Shown in pieces: positions 6,911-14,625 of a DNA stretch of 36,350 nt. Positions within the stretch are counted from its first letter, which is position 1; every line of letters starts with the position of its first letter. Source of the stretch: Alloprevotella sp. (lineage in GTDB: Bacteria > Bacteroidota > Bacteroidia > Bacteroidales > Bacteroidaceae); assembly GCA_017477205.1 (NCBI GenBank), contig JAFUXE010000030.1, forward strand, positions 1 to 36,350. Reading direction: 5' to 3'. The notes below the pieces were generated by a model, which saw nothing but the letters and a program-made list of their open reading frames with translations, had not been told where the DNA came from and made no database searches. The position numbers were made by a program, and so were the translations under genes.

Positions 6911-9726
6911 CTATTATGAAAACCGCACGATACATCCTCGCCGCCCTCGTCCTCTCCTCCCTCTCGGCGCAGGCACAGACGGGGTCCAGCATACTCCCCA
7001 ACAGTGCCCTGGAATACATGCTGCAACGTCCCGCCGTGGCCAAGAAATACAAGGAAAAACACTTCCTTGACCACTTCTTCCTTGAAACAGGCTTCGGCGT
7101 CAACAACACGCTGCGGCGCAACACGACGCTCTACCTGGACCGCGGCCACTTCGGTTTCAACGGACGCGTGGCCTTCGGTGACTGGATAACACCGGAACAC
7201 GGCTTCCGCGTTGCCTTCGAAGGCAACATCTTCCGCCGCAGCGGCATCGGGAACAAGGCCAAGGCCTACGGCCTCTCCGCTGACTACCTGATGAACCTCT
7301 CGGCCGTCGGCAGCCGCATCTACGACTACCCGCGGCCCTTTGAGGTCATCGGCACGGCGGGCCTCGACCTCCTCCGTTCCCACATGGACGGGGAGGCCCA
7401 GTGGGCGCACGGCTTCCATGTAGGGCTGCGCGGTCAGGTAAACATGTCGCACTACACCTACCTATACCTCGAACCGCGCGTCTCCGTCTTCGACGACGCC
7501 CTGCTCCACCGCGACAGCCGCCTTGGCTGGCGACCCGTTGCCAGCGTGTCCGCAGGTCTGGGCTACCGCCTGCAGCCAAGCTACAGGGAGGACGGATACG
7601 AGTTTGAAAGGACAAGGATGCTCCTGAACCACACGTTCCTGAGCTTCAGCGCAGGCCCCGCCGTGATTGCCAATGCCGACCGCGACGTGTGGACGCACCA
7701 GAAAGGAGCCCGTGCCTTCGGATTCGTCGGGCGATGGCTCGACCCCTACAGCGGTCTTCGCCTGGGACTGTCCCTGATGGAGTATTCCCAAGCAGGCAAA
7801 GGCCACGTGAAGGGCGGACAGGTCTCGCTGGACTACCTTCTGAACATGAACAACCTCTTCGGAGGCTACTATCCCCCGCGCCACTTCTTCATAAACGCCG
7901 TGGCCGGTGGCAACTACAGCTATCTCCAGACCGGCAACGGGAAGAAATGGGTGCCCGGCGTAGGCGGCGGCTTGCAGGCGAACCTCCGCGTGAGCGAGTT
8001 CGCATCCCTTTTCGTAGAACCGCGCCTTGACCTCTACCCCAGGAAATATGCCGCCTACGCCTCCACGTCGAACAGCGGCGACCTCGTGGCGTCCGTCCTG
8101 ATGGGCGTGACGATAGGGCAGAGTAACGACATGCACAGTGCCTACGAGCGCAATGCCACCTTTGAAAATGCAGCCTGGTACGACCACACGTTCATCGAGG
8201 GTAGCCTGGGCGGCATGGTGCCGCTTCGCAGCTATTCCCTGCATCACCCCAGAGCCTCCCTTGCCCCCACGGCACAGGCGGGCATCGGAAAGTGGTTCTC
8301 GCCCCTGTCCGGCGTGCGCCTGAAGGCAGAGGCCGGGCAGGCCCGGTGGGACGCGGAGAAGCGCCGCTCGTTCGTCACCCTGGGCGCAGACTACCTCTGG
8401 AATATCTCCAATGCTTCCACGGGCTATAATCCCGACCGCCACTTTGAGCTTCTGGGCTTCCTGGGCGTGCAGGGCTCCGCCTATCGCAACCGCGGGAGGT
8501 TCTACTACGGTGCCAACGCCGGGCTCCGCGGCCTCTGGAACGCTACGCCGACCACGAGCCTCTTCCTCGAACCCACGCTTTACGCCTACGACAATGCCTT
8601 CCTGCCCGGCACGACGGCATCCTCCTTCAAACTGGATCTGATGGCTGCCATGCGCGCAGGCGTACAATTTAATATAAACGCGCGCGACGGGAAGTCGCAG
8701 CCGTGGTACGAAGCCGGCGACGAGCGCACTTTCTACAGCCTCAGTGCAGGCGGCGTACTTTCGCCCATCGGCCTGCGGGCACGGGCGAACATGGGCGTGA
8801 CGGCGCGCGCAGCACTGGGACGCTGGTACAGCCCCGTTTCCGCCTGGCGCGTAGGCATCGGCACGCAGGCCATGCGCCACAAGAGCTCACGCAATTCCTA
8901 CAGCGGAAAACTTTTCCTGGGTGCCGACTACCTGACGGACATCACCGCCGCAACCTTCGGCGAGAACCCAGACCGCGCTGTCAGCCTCCGCACCCTCTTC
9001 GGCGGCGACCTCGCCCTGCGCTACAAGAAAGGCCGCAGCACCTTCTGCCCCGATGTCCACGCTGGCTTACAGCTGGCTGCGGGCATGGGATGCGGATGGG
9101 AAATCTACGGAGAACCGCTCCTCAGCTACCAGCTGGAGAAGGACATGGATGACAAGGCCGAGCGCCTGCTGCCCTCCCTGCAGCTGGGCGTGAACTATTC
9201 CTTCCGCCGCGGCGAACGCACGGCGAACGCCGATGCCCCGGAACAATTTGCGGAAGTGTTCCTCGGCCCCGGTGCCTTCTCCGGAACGGTGACAACGGCG
9301 CACCCCATGAAGCGCAAATACACCTTTACCTACGGTGCCGCCTACGGCCGCAGGGTAGGGGAGCACAGTGCCGTTCGGGCAGGCATCACGCGCACCCTTA
9401 TCCATAAGACACGCAAGGGTGGAAAGGGCAGTGAACTCACCACGCTCCATGCGGACTACGTGCAAAGCCTCCTGCCCCGTGACGACGGCAGCTTCCACCT
9501 GCGTGCTGCCGCCGGTATCAACGTGAACATGCGCTCGCTGCCCGGCAAGACGCGCTTTGCACCGGGCGTGAACTTCTCGGCACAGGCCTCTTACGAGATT
9601 TCTCCGAGCGTGGAGATATTCGCAGAGCCTACCGTGACGATGATGGGGAAGACCATTTCCGCTGGCACCCGCCATCCCCTGGAGGGTGAGGGGAAGCTGC
9701 TCTTCGGCACCCGCCTGAACTTCTGA
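6907..9726 (+). CDS. Giant outer-membrane protein with five tandem barrel modules
   Basis: The ATG overlaps the previous stop (ATGA, 6907-6910); a second ATG at 6916 (MKTARYILAALVLSS) would give a more standard signal peptide. The 939-residue product repeats one module five times, at about residues 57-200, 243-380, 429-566, 608-745 and 780-939. Landmarks are a DYL-x-N/D motif (DYLMNLSA, DYLLNMNN, DYLWNISN, DYLTDITA, DYVQSLLP) followed by a PxR or related turn and a Gly-rich strand, and near each module end an EP motif (YLEPRVSVF, VEPRLDLYP, LEPTLYAYD, GEPLLSYQL, AEPTVTMMG). Each module has alternating hydrophobic strands like a small barrel. The C-terminus is aromatic (RLNF), as in BAM substrates. 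Function is unknown; the operon suggests that it works with the OmpA-like protein. Confidence 0.8.
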   Translation: MTIMKTARYILAALVLSSLSAQAQTGSSILPNSALEYMLQRPAVAKKYKEKHFLDHFFLETGFGVNNTLRRNTTLYLDRGHFGFNGRVAFGDWITPEHGFRVAFEGNIFRRSGIGNKAKAYGLSADYLMNLSAVGSRIYDYPRPFEVIGTAGLDLLRSHMDGEAQWAHGFHVGLRGQVNMSHYTYLYLEPRVSVFDDALLHRDSRLGWRPVASVSAGLGYRLQPSYREDGYEFERTRMLLNHTFLSFSAGPAVIANADRDVWTHQKGARAFGFVGRWLDPYSGLRLGLSLMEYSQAGKGHVKGGQVSLDYLLNMNNLFGGYYPPRHFFINAVAGGNYSYLQTGNGKKWVPGVGGGLQANLRVSEFASLFVEPRLDLYPRKYAAYASTSNSGDLVASVLMGVTIGQSNDMHSAYERNATFENAAWYDHTFIEGSLGGMVPLRSYSLHHPRASLAPTAQAGIGKWFSPLSGVRLKAEAGQARWDAEKRRSFVTLGADYLWNISNASTGYNPDRHFELLGFLGVQGSAYRNRGRFYYGANAGLRGLWNATPTTSLFLEPTLYAYDNAFLPGTTASSFKLDLMAAMRAGVQFNINARDGKSQPWYEAGDERTFYSLSAGGVLSPIGLRARANMGVTARAALGRWYSPVSAWRVGIGTQAMRHKSSRNSYSGKLFLGADYLTDITAATFGENPDRAVSLRTLFGGDLALRYKKGRSTFCPDVHAGLQLAAGMGCGWEIYGEPLLSYQLEKDMDDKAERLLPSLQLGVNYSFRRGERTANADAPEQFAEVFLGPGAFSGTVTTAHPMKRKYTFTYGAAYGRRVGEHSAVRAGITRTLIHKTRKGGKGSELTTLHADYVQSLLPRDDGSFHLRAAAGINVNMRSLPGKTRFAPGVNFSAQASYEISPSVEIFAEPTVTMMGKTISAGTRHPLEGEGKLLFGTRLNF

Positions 9727-9769
9727 GGCGACTCCCCTTCGCAGCGCGGAAAATCACCCCCTCAAGGTA

Positions 9770-9800
9770 TTGCGGCCTCAAAGAGATAGTCCGACCTTTG
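9770..9800 (+). promoter_or_regulatory. Likely promoter of a leader or small RNA
   Basis: TTG at 9770-9772 lies about 20 bases before GACCTTTG at 9793-9800, one mismatch from TAnnTTTG. Transcription would start near 9806, about 285 bases before the methyltransferase gene. Confidence 0.45.
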
Positions 9801-9805
9801 CACCG

Positions 9806-9976
9806 CAAAACTTCAATACGATTTGTAGAGACTATGCAGATACCCAAAACGCAGAACAACCACGGGCACGGACAGGGACCATCGGACCTACCCCAGCCAC
9901 CTGAAACCTCCCGTTTTTTTAATATCATTTTTCATAGAGCGAGCCGCCCGGCACTGGGCGGCCCGCTCTGTTTTTT
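9806..9976 (+). ncRNA. Leader transcript or small RNA with His/Gly-rich mini-ORF
   Basis: Between the promoter at 9770-9800 and the terminator at 9936-9976 lies about 170 nt. An ATG at 9834 opens MQIPKTQNNHGHGQGPSDLP and stays open past the terminator, so it may be spurious, but the NHGHGQG run is striking. I see no second clear promoter between the terminator and the ATG at 10092. The terminator may therefore control read-through into the methyltransferase/xus genes, like an attenuator. A free-standing small RNA is the alternative. No known riboswitch class is recognised. Confidence 0.35.
9936..9976 (+). terminator. Strong rho-independent terminator
   Basis: AGAGCGAGCCGCCC and GGGCGGCCCGCTCT form a stem of about 14 bp with one mismatch around a short loop, followed by GTTTTTT. 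It ends the barrel operon or the 9806 transcript, or attenuates the genes downstream. Confidence 0.85.
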
Positions 9977-10091
9977 GAACAAATCAGGCTTTTGTTCCCT
10001 TTTGAGTCAACAGCCCGCGAGGACGTCGCCAAAGGCCAATCCGCTTTTATCCTCACTCCATGAATAAGACAACTAACAAATAACAAATGAC

Positions 10092-10646
10092 ATGATTTTA
10101 ACAACATTACAAGCCGGATGGCTTAACGCATGGATACCATCATTCGGTATGGTACTTATACAACTCGTTTATATGGCTGTCTTCCGGGAAGGAGGAAAGC
10201 GTGCGGTGGATACCTCATGGTATTCTGCCAGAGACAAGGTGAATGCCTTTGTCAGTACAATCCTGCAAATTGCCTTATTGGTGATTTCCATTTTCGTCCC
10301 GTTGAAGTTCGGAACGGTGTGGTTCGCTGTCGGGACGATTATCTTTGCTATGTCATTGATGGCATTTGTCTGGGCTTTTCATAGCTATGTGGCAACTCCT
10401 GTCGGAAAAACCATTAAGGGCGGAATCTATCGCTGGTCGCGTAACCCGATGTACTTTTTCTTTTTCACGGGAATGCTCGGCGTTTGTATCGCTTCCGCTT
10501 CGCTGTGGATGCTGCTCGCTTTGATACCGTTTATCATTGCTACGCATTTCATCGTACTGGGAGAAGAGCGCTATTGCGAGGAGACCTACGGGGAGGAATA
10601 CCGGGAATACAAGGCAAAGACGCCACGTTACTTCGTATTCCTTTAG
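10092..10646 (+). CDS. Isoprenylcysteine methyltransferase-like membrane protein
   Basis: The 184-residue protein has four or five hydrophobic segments and the C-terminal signature of the ICMT/PEMT superfamily: GGIYRWSRNPMYFFFF near residues 116-131 and GEERYCEETYGEEYREYKAK near 158-177, ending RYFVFL. These motifs bind S-adenosylmethionine next to the membrane. Bacterial members methylate phospholipids or unknown small molecules; the substrate here is not predictable. The gene lies 44 bases before the TonB receptor on the same strand and shares its lower GC content, so it may be co-transcribed with the uptake genes and have been acquired with them. Confidence 0.8.
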   Translation: MILTTLQAGWLNAWIPSFGMVLIQLVYMAVFREGGKRAVDTSWYSARDKVNAFVSTILQIALLVISIFVPLKFGTVWFAVGTIIFAMSLMAFVWAFHSYVATPVGKTIKGGIYRWSRNPMYFFFFTGMLGVCIASASLWMLLALIPFIIATHFIVLGEERYCEETYGEEYREYKAKTPRYFVFL

Positions 10647-10690
10647 CAATATGGGCAAAGGCAAATTATAGTTATTAAACGGAAAAAACA

Positions 10691-13033
10691 ATGAGACAGA
10701 AAGTACTTTATCTTTTCTTATCACTGATGTTCGTGAGCATCAGTGTATCCGCCCAAACAGGGGGCGGACGGATTGCGGGCGTGGTCATCGACGACTCAGG
10801 CGAGGAGCCATTGCCCGGAGCAAGCATCTTTATTGAGGAACTGAATAGGAGCATTGCAACCAATGAGCACGGAGAGTTCTCTATTTCTGATATTCCCCCA
10901 GCTACCTATACGCTTACGGTGAGGCTTATGGATTATCACACACAGACGCGTGAGGTTACAGTGGGCAAAGAGAAAGGGAAGAAAATAGTCATCCGCATGA
11001 AAGCCCAATCCCAATCGCTCGAAGAGGCAATTGTGATGGGCAAGAGCGAAGCCCGCAAGATACGGGAGCAGGCGATGCCTATCTCCGTAATCAGCATGAA
11101 TTTGCTGCAAGGGACGGTTAACAACATACAAGACGTTCTGGCAAAGACTGCCGGTGTTACCGTACGGGCAACGGGCGGCATGGGCAGCAATTCCCGCATT
11201 TCGGTGCGAGGGTTGGAAGGCAAACGCATCGGACTTTTCATTGATGCGGTTCCCATAAACGATAATTCAGATTTTATCGACATCAATGATATTCCGGTGG
11301 AAATGATTGATCGCGTTGAGATATACAAGGGGGTTGTTCCGGCAAAATTCGGAGGATCTGCCGTGGGTGGAGCCGTGAATATTGTCCTCAAGGAATATCC
11401 GCCCAAGTATCTGGACGTGAATTATTCTTACGGTAGCTTTAATACGCACAAGACATCCGTGGTGAGCAAGATGAACATTGCTCCGAAAGGTATCGAGTTC
11501 GGTTTAGGAGGTTTCTATAACTATTCCGACAACAACTATAAGATGAAATCTCCTTTTCAGGAAGGGCTTACGATAACCCGGGATCACGACAAGTTCAAGA
11601 AAACGGTTGTCGGCGGTAGCTTTAAGGCTCGTAAGTGGTGGTTTGATCTGGTGGAACTCGAACCTACATTCGTACATACCTATAAGGACATACAGGGAAT
11701 AGAGTCAAACATCCAATATGCCCACAGCTATTCAGACGCCTTTATTCTCGCCAATAAGATGGAGAAAGAGAACTTCCTGCTGGAAGGCCTGGACTTTGAT
11801 TGGCAGTTGGGCTATGTCTATACCCGCTATAACTTTGCCGATACCGCTTCTCATCGCACACATTGGGACGGGACGCATTATCCGGCAGTTTCCGAATTCG
11901 GTGGAGAAACCGGCAAATGGGCTTCACTATTGACAAATGATAAACACCAATTGCAGCACAAATTGAATCTCAACTATCTTGTCAATGAGAACCATTCGGT
12001 TAACTTCAACTCTTTGCTGAAATATGCCCATGCCAATCCCCGGGACGAGATGAAGGATAAGGTCATTGGCTATCGTACGGACTTTCCGAGCAATATGTTC
12101 AGCTGGGTGGCGGGATTGAATTACGACTACCGCACTTCAAACGACAGGTTTCTCAATTCCGTCAACGTGAAATACTACCACTACTCAATGAAAACGAGGA
12201 TGGCAAGTGTACTGCTAAAGACGGCGGAAGACATCGATACGCACAAGCATGATTTCGGTATCAGCAACGCGCTCCGTTACCATATCGCTTCCAATCTGAT
12301 GGCTAAAGCGTCACTCGGATATGATGTAAGGCTTCCATCCGAAGAAGAACTGCTGGGAGATGGATACGTGATAGCTCCTGCAGGCAATTTGGTGCCCGAG
12401 CGCAACACAAATGTAAACGTGGGAATGCTGTATGACCTGACGGGGAAATCTCCCAGTAACTTGCAAATTGAAGTAAATGGGTTTTACATGTATCTTCAGG
12501 ACATGATTCGTTTTACGGGCGGATACTTGCAGTCACAGTACCAGAACTTCGGCGAGATGAGGACTCTGGGTGTGGAGGCGGAGGTGAAAGCCGACGTTAC
12601 GCGCTGGCTCTATGGTTACGTGAACGCAACCTATCAAGACCTGCGGGATATGCGCAAGTATGAAAAAAACACTGCGGTTTCCAACCCTACCAAAGGCAGC
12701 CGTATGCCCAATATACCTTATCTGATGGCAAATGCAGGACTGGAGTTTCACAAAGAGAATCTATTCGGAGGCAGAGGGATGAACACGCGCATATTTACCG
12801 ATGCCTCATTCGTAGAGGAATACCTCTATGATTTCGAGCAAAGCCAATTCCAACTGCATCGCATACCTCGTACCTTTTCATGCAGCATGGGCTTTGAGCA
12901 AAGTTTCGGCAATGGACGCTACTTCATTATGGGGAAAATAAACAACCTGACCGATGCGCAAATGATCAGCGAGTTCAACCGTCCCCTACCAGGACGTAAT
13001 TTCTCTATCAGATTCAGATATGTATTCAAGTAA
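10691..13033 (+). CDS. xusA: TonB-dependent receptor, XusA-like xenosiderophore receptor
   Basis: The 780-residue precursor has a signal peptide ending SVSAQ, then a CarboxypepD-reg-like domain (GRIAGVVIDDSGEEPLPGAS, about residues 25-110). The plug follows (about 115-240; TVNNIQDVLAKTAGVTVR, SVRGLEGKRIGLFIDAVPIN, VEIYKGVVPAKFGGSAVGGA), then a 22-strand barrel ending in the aromatic strand FSIRFRYVFK. It moves a ligand across the outer membrane with TonB energy. The next gene encodes a DUF4374 lipoprotein, the pairing described for XusA and XusB of Bacteroides thetaiotaomicron, which salvage enterobactin-type siderophores. The ligand here is inferred from that pairing. No SusD gene is present, so a glycan receptor is unlikely. 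Confidence 0.75.
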   Translation: MRQKVLYLFLSLMFVSISVSAQTGGGRIAGVVIDDSGEEPLPGASIFIEELNRSIATNEHGEFSISDIPPATYTLTVRLMDYHTQTREVTVGKEKGKKIVIRMKAQSQSLEEAIVMGKSEARKIREQAMPISVISMNLLQGTVNNIQDVLAKTAGVTVRATGGMGSNSRISVRGLEGKRIGLFIDAVPINDNSDFIDINDIPVEMIDRVEIYKGVVPAKFGGSAVGGAVNIVLKEYPPKYLDVNYSYGSFNTHKTSVVSKMNIAPKGIEFGLGGFYNYSDNNYKMKSPFQEGLTITRDHDKFKKTVVGGSFKARKWWFDLVELEPTFVHTYKDIQGIESNIQYAHSYSDAFILANKMEKENFLLEGLDFDWQLGYVYTRYNFADTASHRTHWDGTHYPAVSEFGGETGKWASLLTNDKHQLQHKLNLNYLVNENHSVNFNSLLKYAHANPRDEMKDKVIGYRTDFPSNMFSWVAGLNYDYRTSNDRFLNSVNVKYYHYSMKTRMASVLLKTAEDIDTHKHDFGISNALRYHIASNLMAKASLGYDVRLPSEEELLGDGYVIAPAGNLVPERNTNVNVGMLYDLTGKSPSNLQIEVNGFYMYLQDMIRFTGGYLQSQYQNFGEMRTLGVEAEVKADVTRWLYGYVNATYQDLRDMRKYEKNTAVSNPTKGSRMPNIPYLMANAGLEFHKENLFGGRGMNTRIFTDASFVEEYLYDFEQSQFQLHRIPRTFSCSMGFEQSFGNGRYFIMGKINNLTDAQMISEFNRPLPGRNFSIRFRYVFK

Positions 13034-13062
13034 TCCATCATCAATTAATTAAACAAAAAGTA

Positions 13063-14304
13063 ATGAAAAAGAAAGTATTTTTCGCAGCAGTCACATTTGC
13101 TGCCCTGTGTCTCAACTCATGTGACAAGAACGAACCAGATGCCCCTCCCGTAGCCGGAGGAAAAGGAAATACCCTGCTCATGACGGCCTTGCCTAATGCT
13201 TCAGGTATGGACGGTACATATTATATTCAGCTGATTGACGAGCCTGAGTTGGGGAAAACGGTGGCCGTTGACAATAAGAACGGCATCAATGCCCCCTATG
13301 GCAGCTCTTATCCCATGATAATTGGCCAGGATGTCTATGTCTTCCCAAGTTATTCCTTGACAATGGACAAAAACGAACTGATCAAGTACCGACGCACGAA
13401 CGGCGTTTTGCAAAAAGTGGGAAGTATGCAACTGCCTGCCAATAACAGTGCCAACAACATCGTCAAGCTCTCCCCGACAAAGGCGTATCTGTCGCTTGCC
13501 GGACTGGGACTAATCTACATTTTCAATCCTGAAACCATGCAGAAGACGGGAGAGATAGACCTTACCTCTTTGGGCATTCAAGACAAGAATCCGGACATCG
13601 GAATTATGATTGAACGTGACGGATATGTGTTTGCAGGCTTGAGCCAGATGGTGGGAGGCTGGACCAGCCCTGAAAATTACAAACAAGCCGATGTGGCCGT
13701 TATTGACACAAAGACGGACAAACTGGTCAAGATGATTTCAGAAAAGACCAGCGGTTTCTCCCAACCCACGCGTCCTATCGACCCGAAGTCTTTATTCATG
13801 GATGAGAAAGGGGATATATACATCTCCTGCATCGGCAACTTCGGAATGGTGGCAGGACATAAGGGTGGCATCCTGAGAATTAAAAAAGGCGAGACAGACT
13901 TCGACCCCACATACCATTGGACGATAACCGGTGCTTCCATCGAAGGAGAAGAAAAAACGGGCGCCTTCGCGGCAAGCATTTGCTATGTAGGCAATGGAAA
14001 AGCCTACGGATACGTTGAGATTCCGGATTATTACAAGCCCGGAGAAACAGGACATACCTCCTTGTCAAACAGAGCCGTAGTCTATGACCTCTACAATCAA
14101 AAGATGAAGAAAATCGAAGGATTGGAATTGTCAAACGGTTATGGCGTGTTGGTGTCTAAGTACAAAGACGGTTTGGCCATCAGTAATGCTTCATCGACAA
14201 CCAAAGGTATCTATTATCTCGACTCCAAGACAGATAAAATTAATCCCACTCCCATGGTAACCACCGTTGGAAATCCCATGGCAATAGAATGGTTCGGCAA
14301 CTAA
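13063..14304 (+). CDS. xusB: DUF4374 surface lipoprotein, XusB-like siderophore binder
   Basis: The 413-residue protein has a type II signal with lipobox LNSC (residues about 17-20: CLNSCDKNEP), so it is lipid-anchored. Repeated blade-like segments follow (TYYIQLIDEPELGKTVAV; YIFNPETMQKTGEIDLTS; VAVIDTKTDKLVKMISEKTS; IYYLDSKTDKINPTPMV), consistent with the beta-propeller of DUF4374 proteins. XusB of B. thetaiotaomicron belongs to this family and holds ferric siderophore at the surface for delivery to XusA. The gene lies 29 bases after xusA and ends before a terminator at 14329. The third partner of the described system, the inner-membrane PepSY protein XusC, is not in the window. Confidence 0.75.
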   Translation: MKKKVFFAAVTFAALCLNSCDKNEPDAPPVAGGKGNTLLMTALPNASGMDGTYYIQLIDEPELGKTVAVDNKNGINAPYGSSYPMIIGQDVYVFPSYSLTMDKNELIKYRRTNGVLQKVGSMQLPANNSANNIVKLSPTKAYLSLAGLGLIYIFNPETMQKTGEIDLTSLGIQDKNPDIGIMIERDGYVFAGLSQMVGGWTSPENYKQADVAVIDTKTDKLVKMISEKTSGFSQPTRPIDPKSLFMDEKGDIYISCIGNFGMVAGHKGGILRIKKGETDFDPTYHWTITGASIEGEEKTGAFAASICYVGNGKAYGYVEIPDYYKPGETGHTSLSNRAVVYDLYNQKMKKIEGLELSNGYGVLVSKYKDGLAISNASSTTKGIYYLDSKTDKINPTPMVTTVGNPMAIEWFGN

Positions 14305-14328
14305 ACCGGCTTAAGGATAAAAATACAT

Positions 14329-14388
14329 AAAAAAGAAGAGAGTACTAAACCAAAGCCTGCTTTGAGATTTAGCGCTCTCTTCTTTTTT
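14329..14388. terminator. Bidirectional terminator after xusB
   Basis: AAAAAAGAAGAGAG pairs with CTCTCTTCTTTTTT around a spacer that contains further complementarity (CTAAA/TTTAG). It can end the xus genes on the plus strand and transcription from the tRNA side on the minus strand. Confidence 0.85.
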
Positions 14389-14411
14389 ATGTGACCCCGC
14401 CCGGATTCGCT
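14385..14411 (-). pseudogene. Remnant of a tRNA 3' end
   Basis: TTTTATGTGACCCCG at 14385-14399 repeats exactly at 14507-14521, where it forms the 3' end of tRNA-Arg plus flank. After it, on the minus strand, GCGAATCCGGGCGGGGTCA reads like a T-arm and acceptor end. No other tRNA arms are present. It may be the trace of a second tRNA or of an integration event. Confidence 0.5.
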
Positions 14412-14449
14412 GCGCGCTTCCCTTGCCCTGCCACGGGCAGGTCTTACAC

Positions 14450-14510
14450 AAAAAGGGAAAGAAGCCTGAATCTCAGAGTAAACTCTGGTTTCAAACTTCT
14501 TTCCCTTTTT
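14450..14510 (-). terminator. Terminator after tRNA-Arg
   Basis: AAAAAGGGAAAGAAG and CTTCTTTCCCTTTTT form a perfect 15-bp inverted repeat. Inside it a small stem (CAGAG/CTCTG) is nested. It starts four bases beyond the tRNA 3' end. Confidence 0.85.
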
Positions 14511-14513
14511 ATG

Positions 14514-14587
14514 TGACCCCGTTGGGATTCAAACCCAAGACCTTCAGAACCGGAATCTGACGCTCTATTCAGCTAAGCTACGGGGCC
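14514..14587 (-). tRNA. tRNA-Arg (anticodon CCG)
   Basis: The minus strand folds as a 74-nt tRNA: acceptor GGCCCCG with CGGGGTC, D-arm GCTTAGCTGAATAGAGC, anticodon arm TCAGA-TTCCGGT-TCTGA with anticodon CCG, and T-arm TTGGG-TTTGAAT-CCCAA. The discriminator base is A, and CCA is not encoded. It would read CGG codons. A perfect TACCTTTG promoter element lies 20 bases upstream at 14607-14614. Confidence 0.95.
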
Positions 14588-14606
14588 TACAGCCTGTTTC
14601 AGGCTG

Positions 14607-14614
14607 CAAAGGTA
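14607..14614 (-). promoter_or_regulatory. -7 element of the tRNA-Arg promoter
   Basis: TACCTTTG on the minus strand fits TAnnTTTG exactly and lies 20 bases before the tRNA 5' end. A -33 TTTG is not clear in the AT-rich sequence behind it. Confidence 0.55.
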
Positions 14615-14625
14615 ATAAAAATTTC

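Noticed and set aside
7462..8880. 472-residue minus-strand frame opposite the barrel protein
   Set aside because: Antisense shadow of the repeated barrel gene; the apparent internal similarity comes from the repeats on the other strand.
9798..10067. 89-residue plus-strand frame as a protein gene
   Set aside because: It runs through the GC-rich terminator at 9936-9976 and its second half is low-quality sequence. Only the first part (from 9834) is kept as a possible leader peptide.
10691..14304. Glycan SusCD pair
   Set aside because: The second gene is a DUF4374 propeller lipoprotein and not a SusD-type TPR protein, and no glycoside hydrolase accompanies it.
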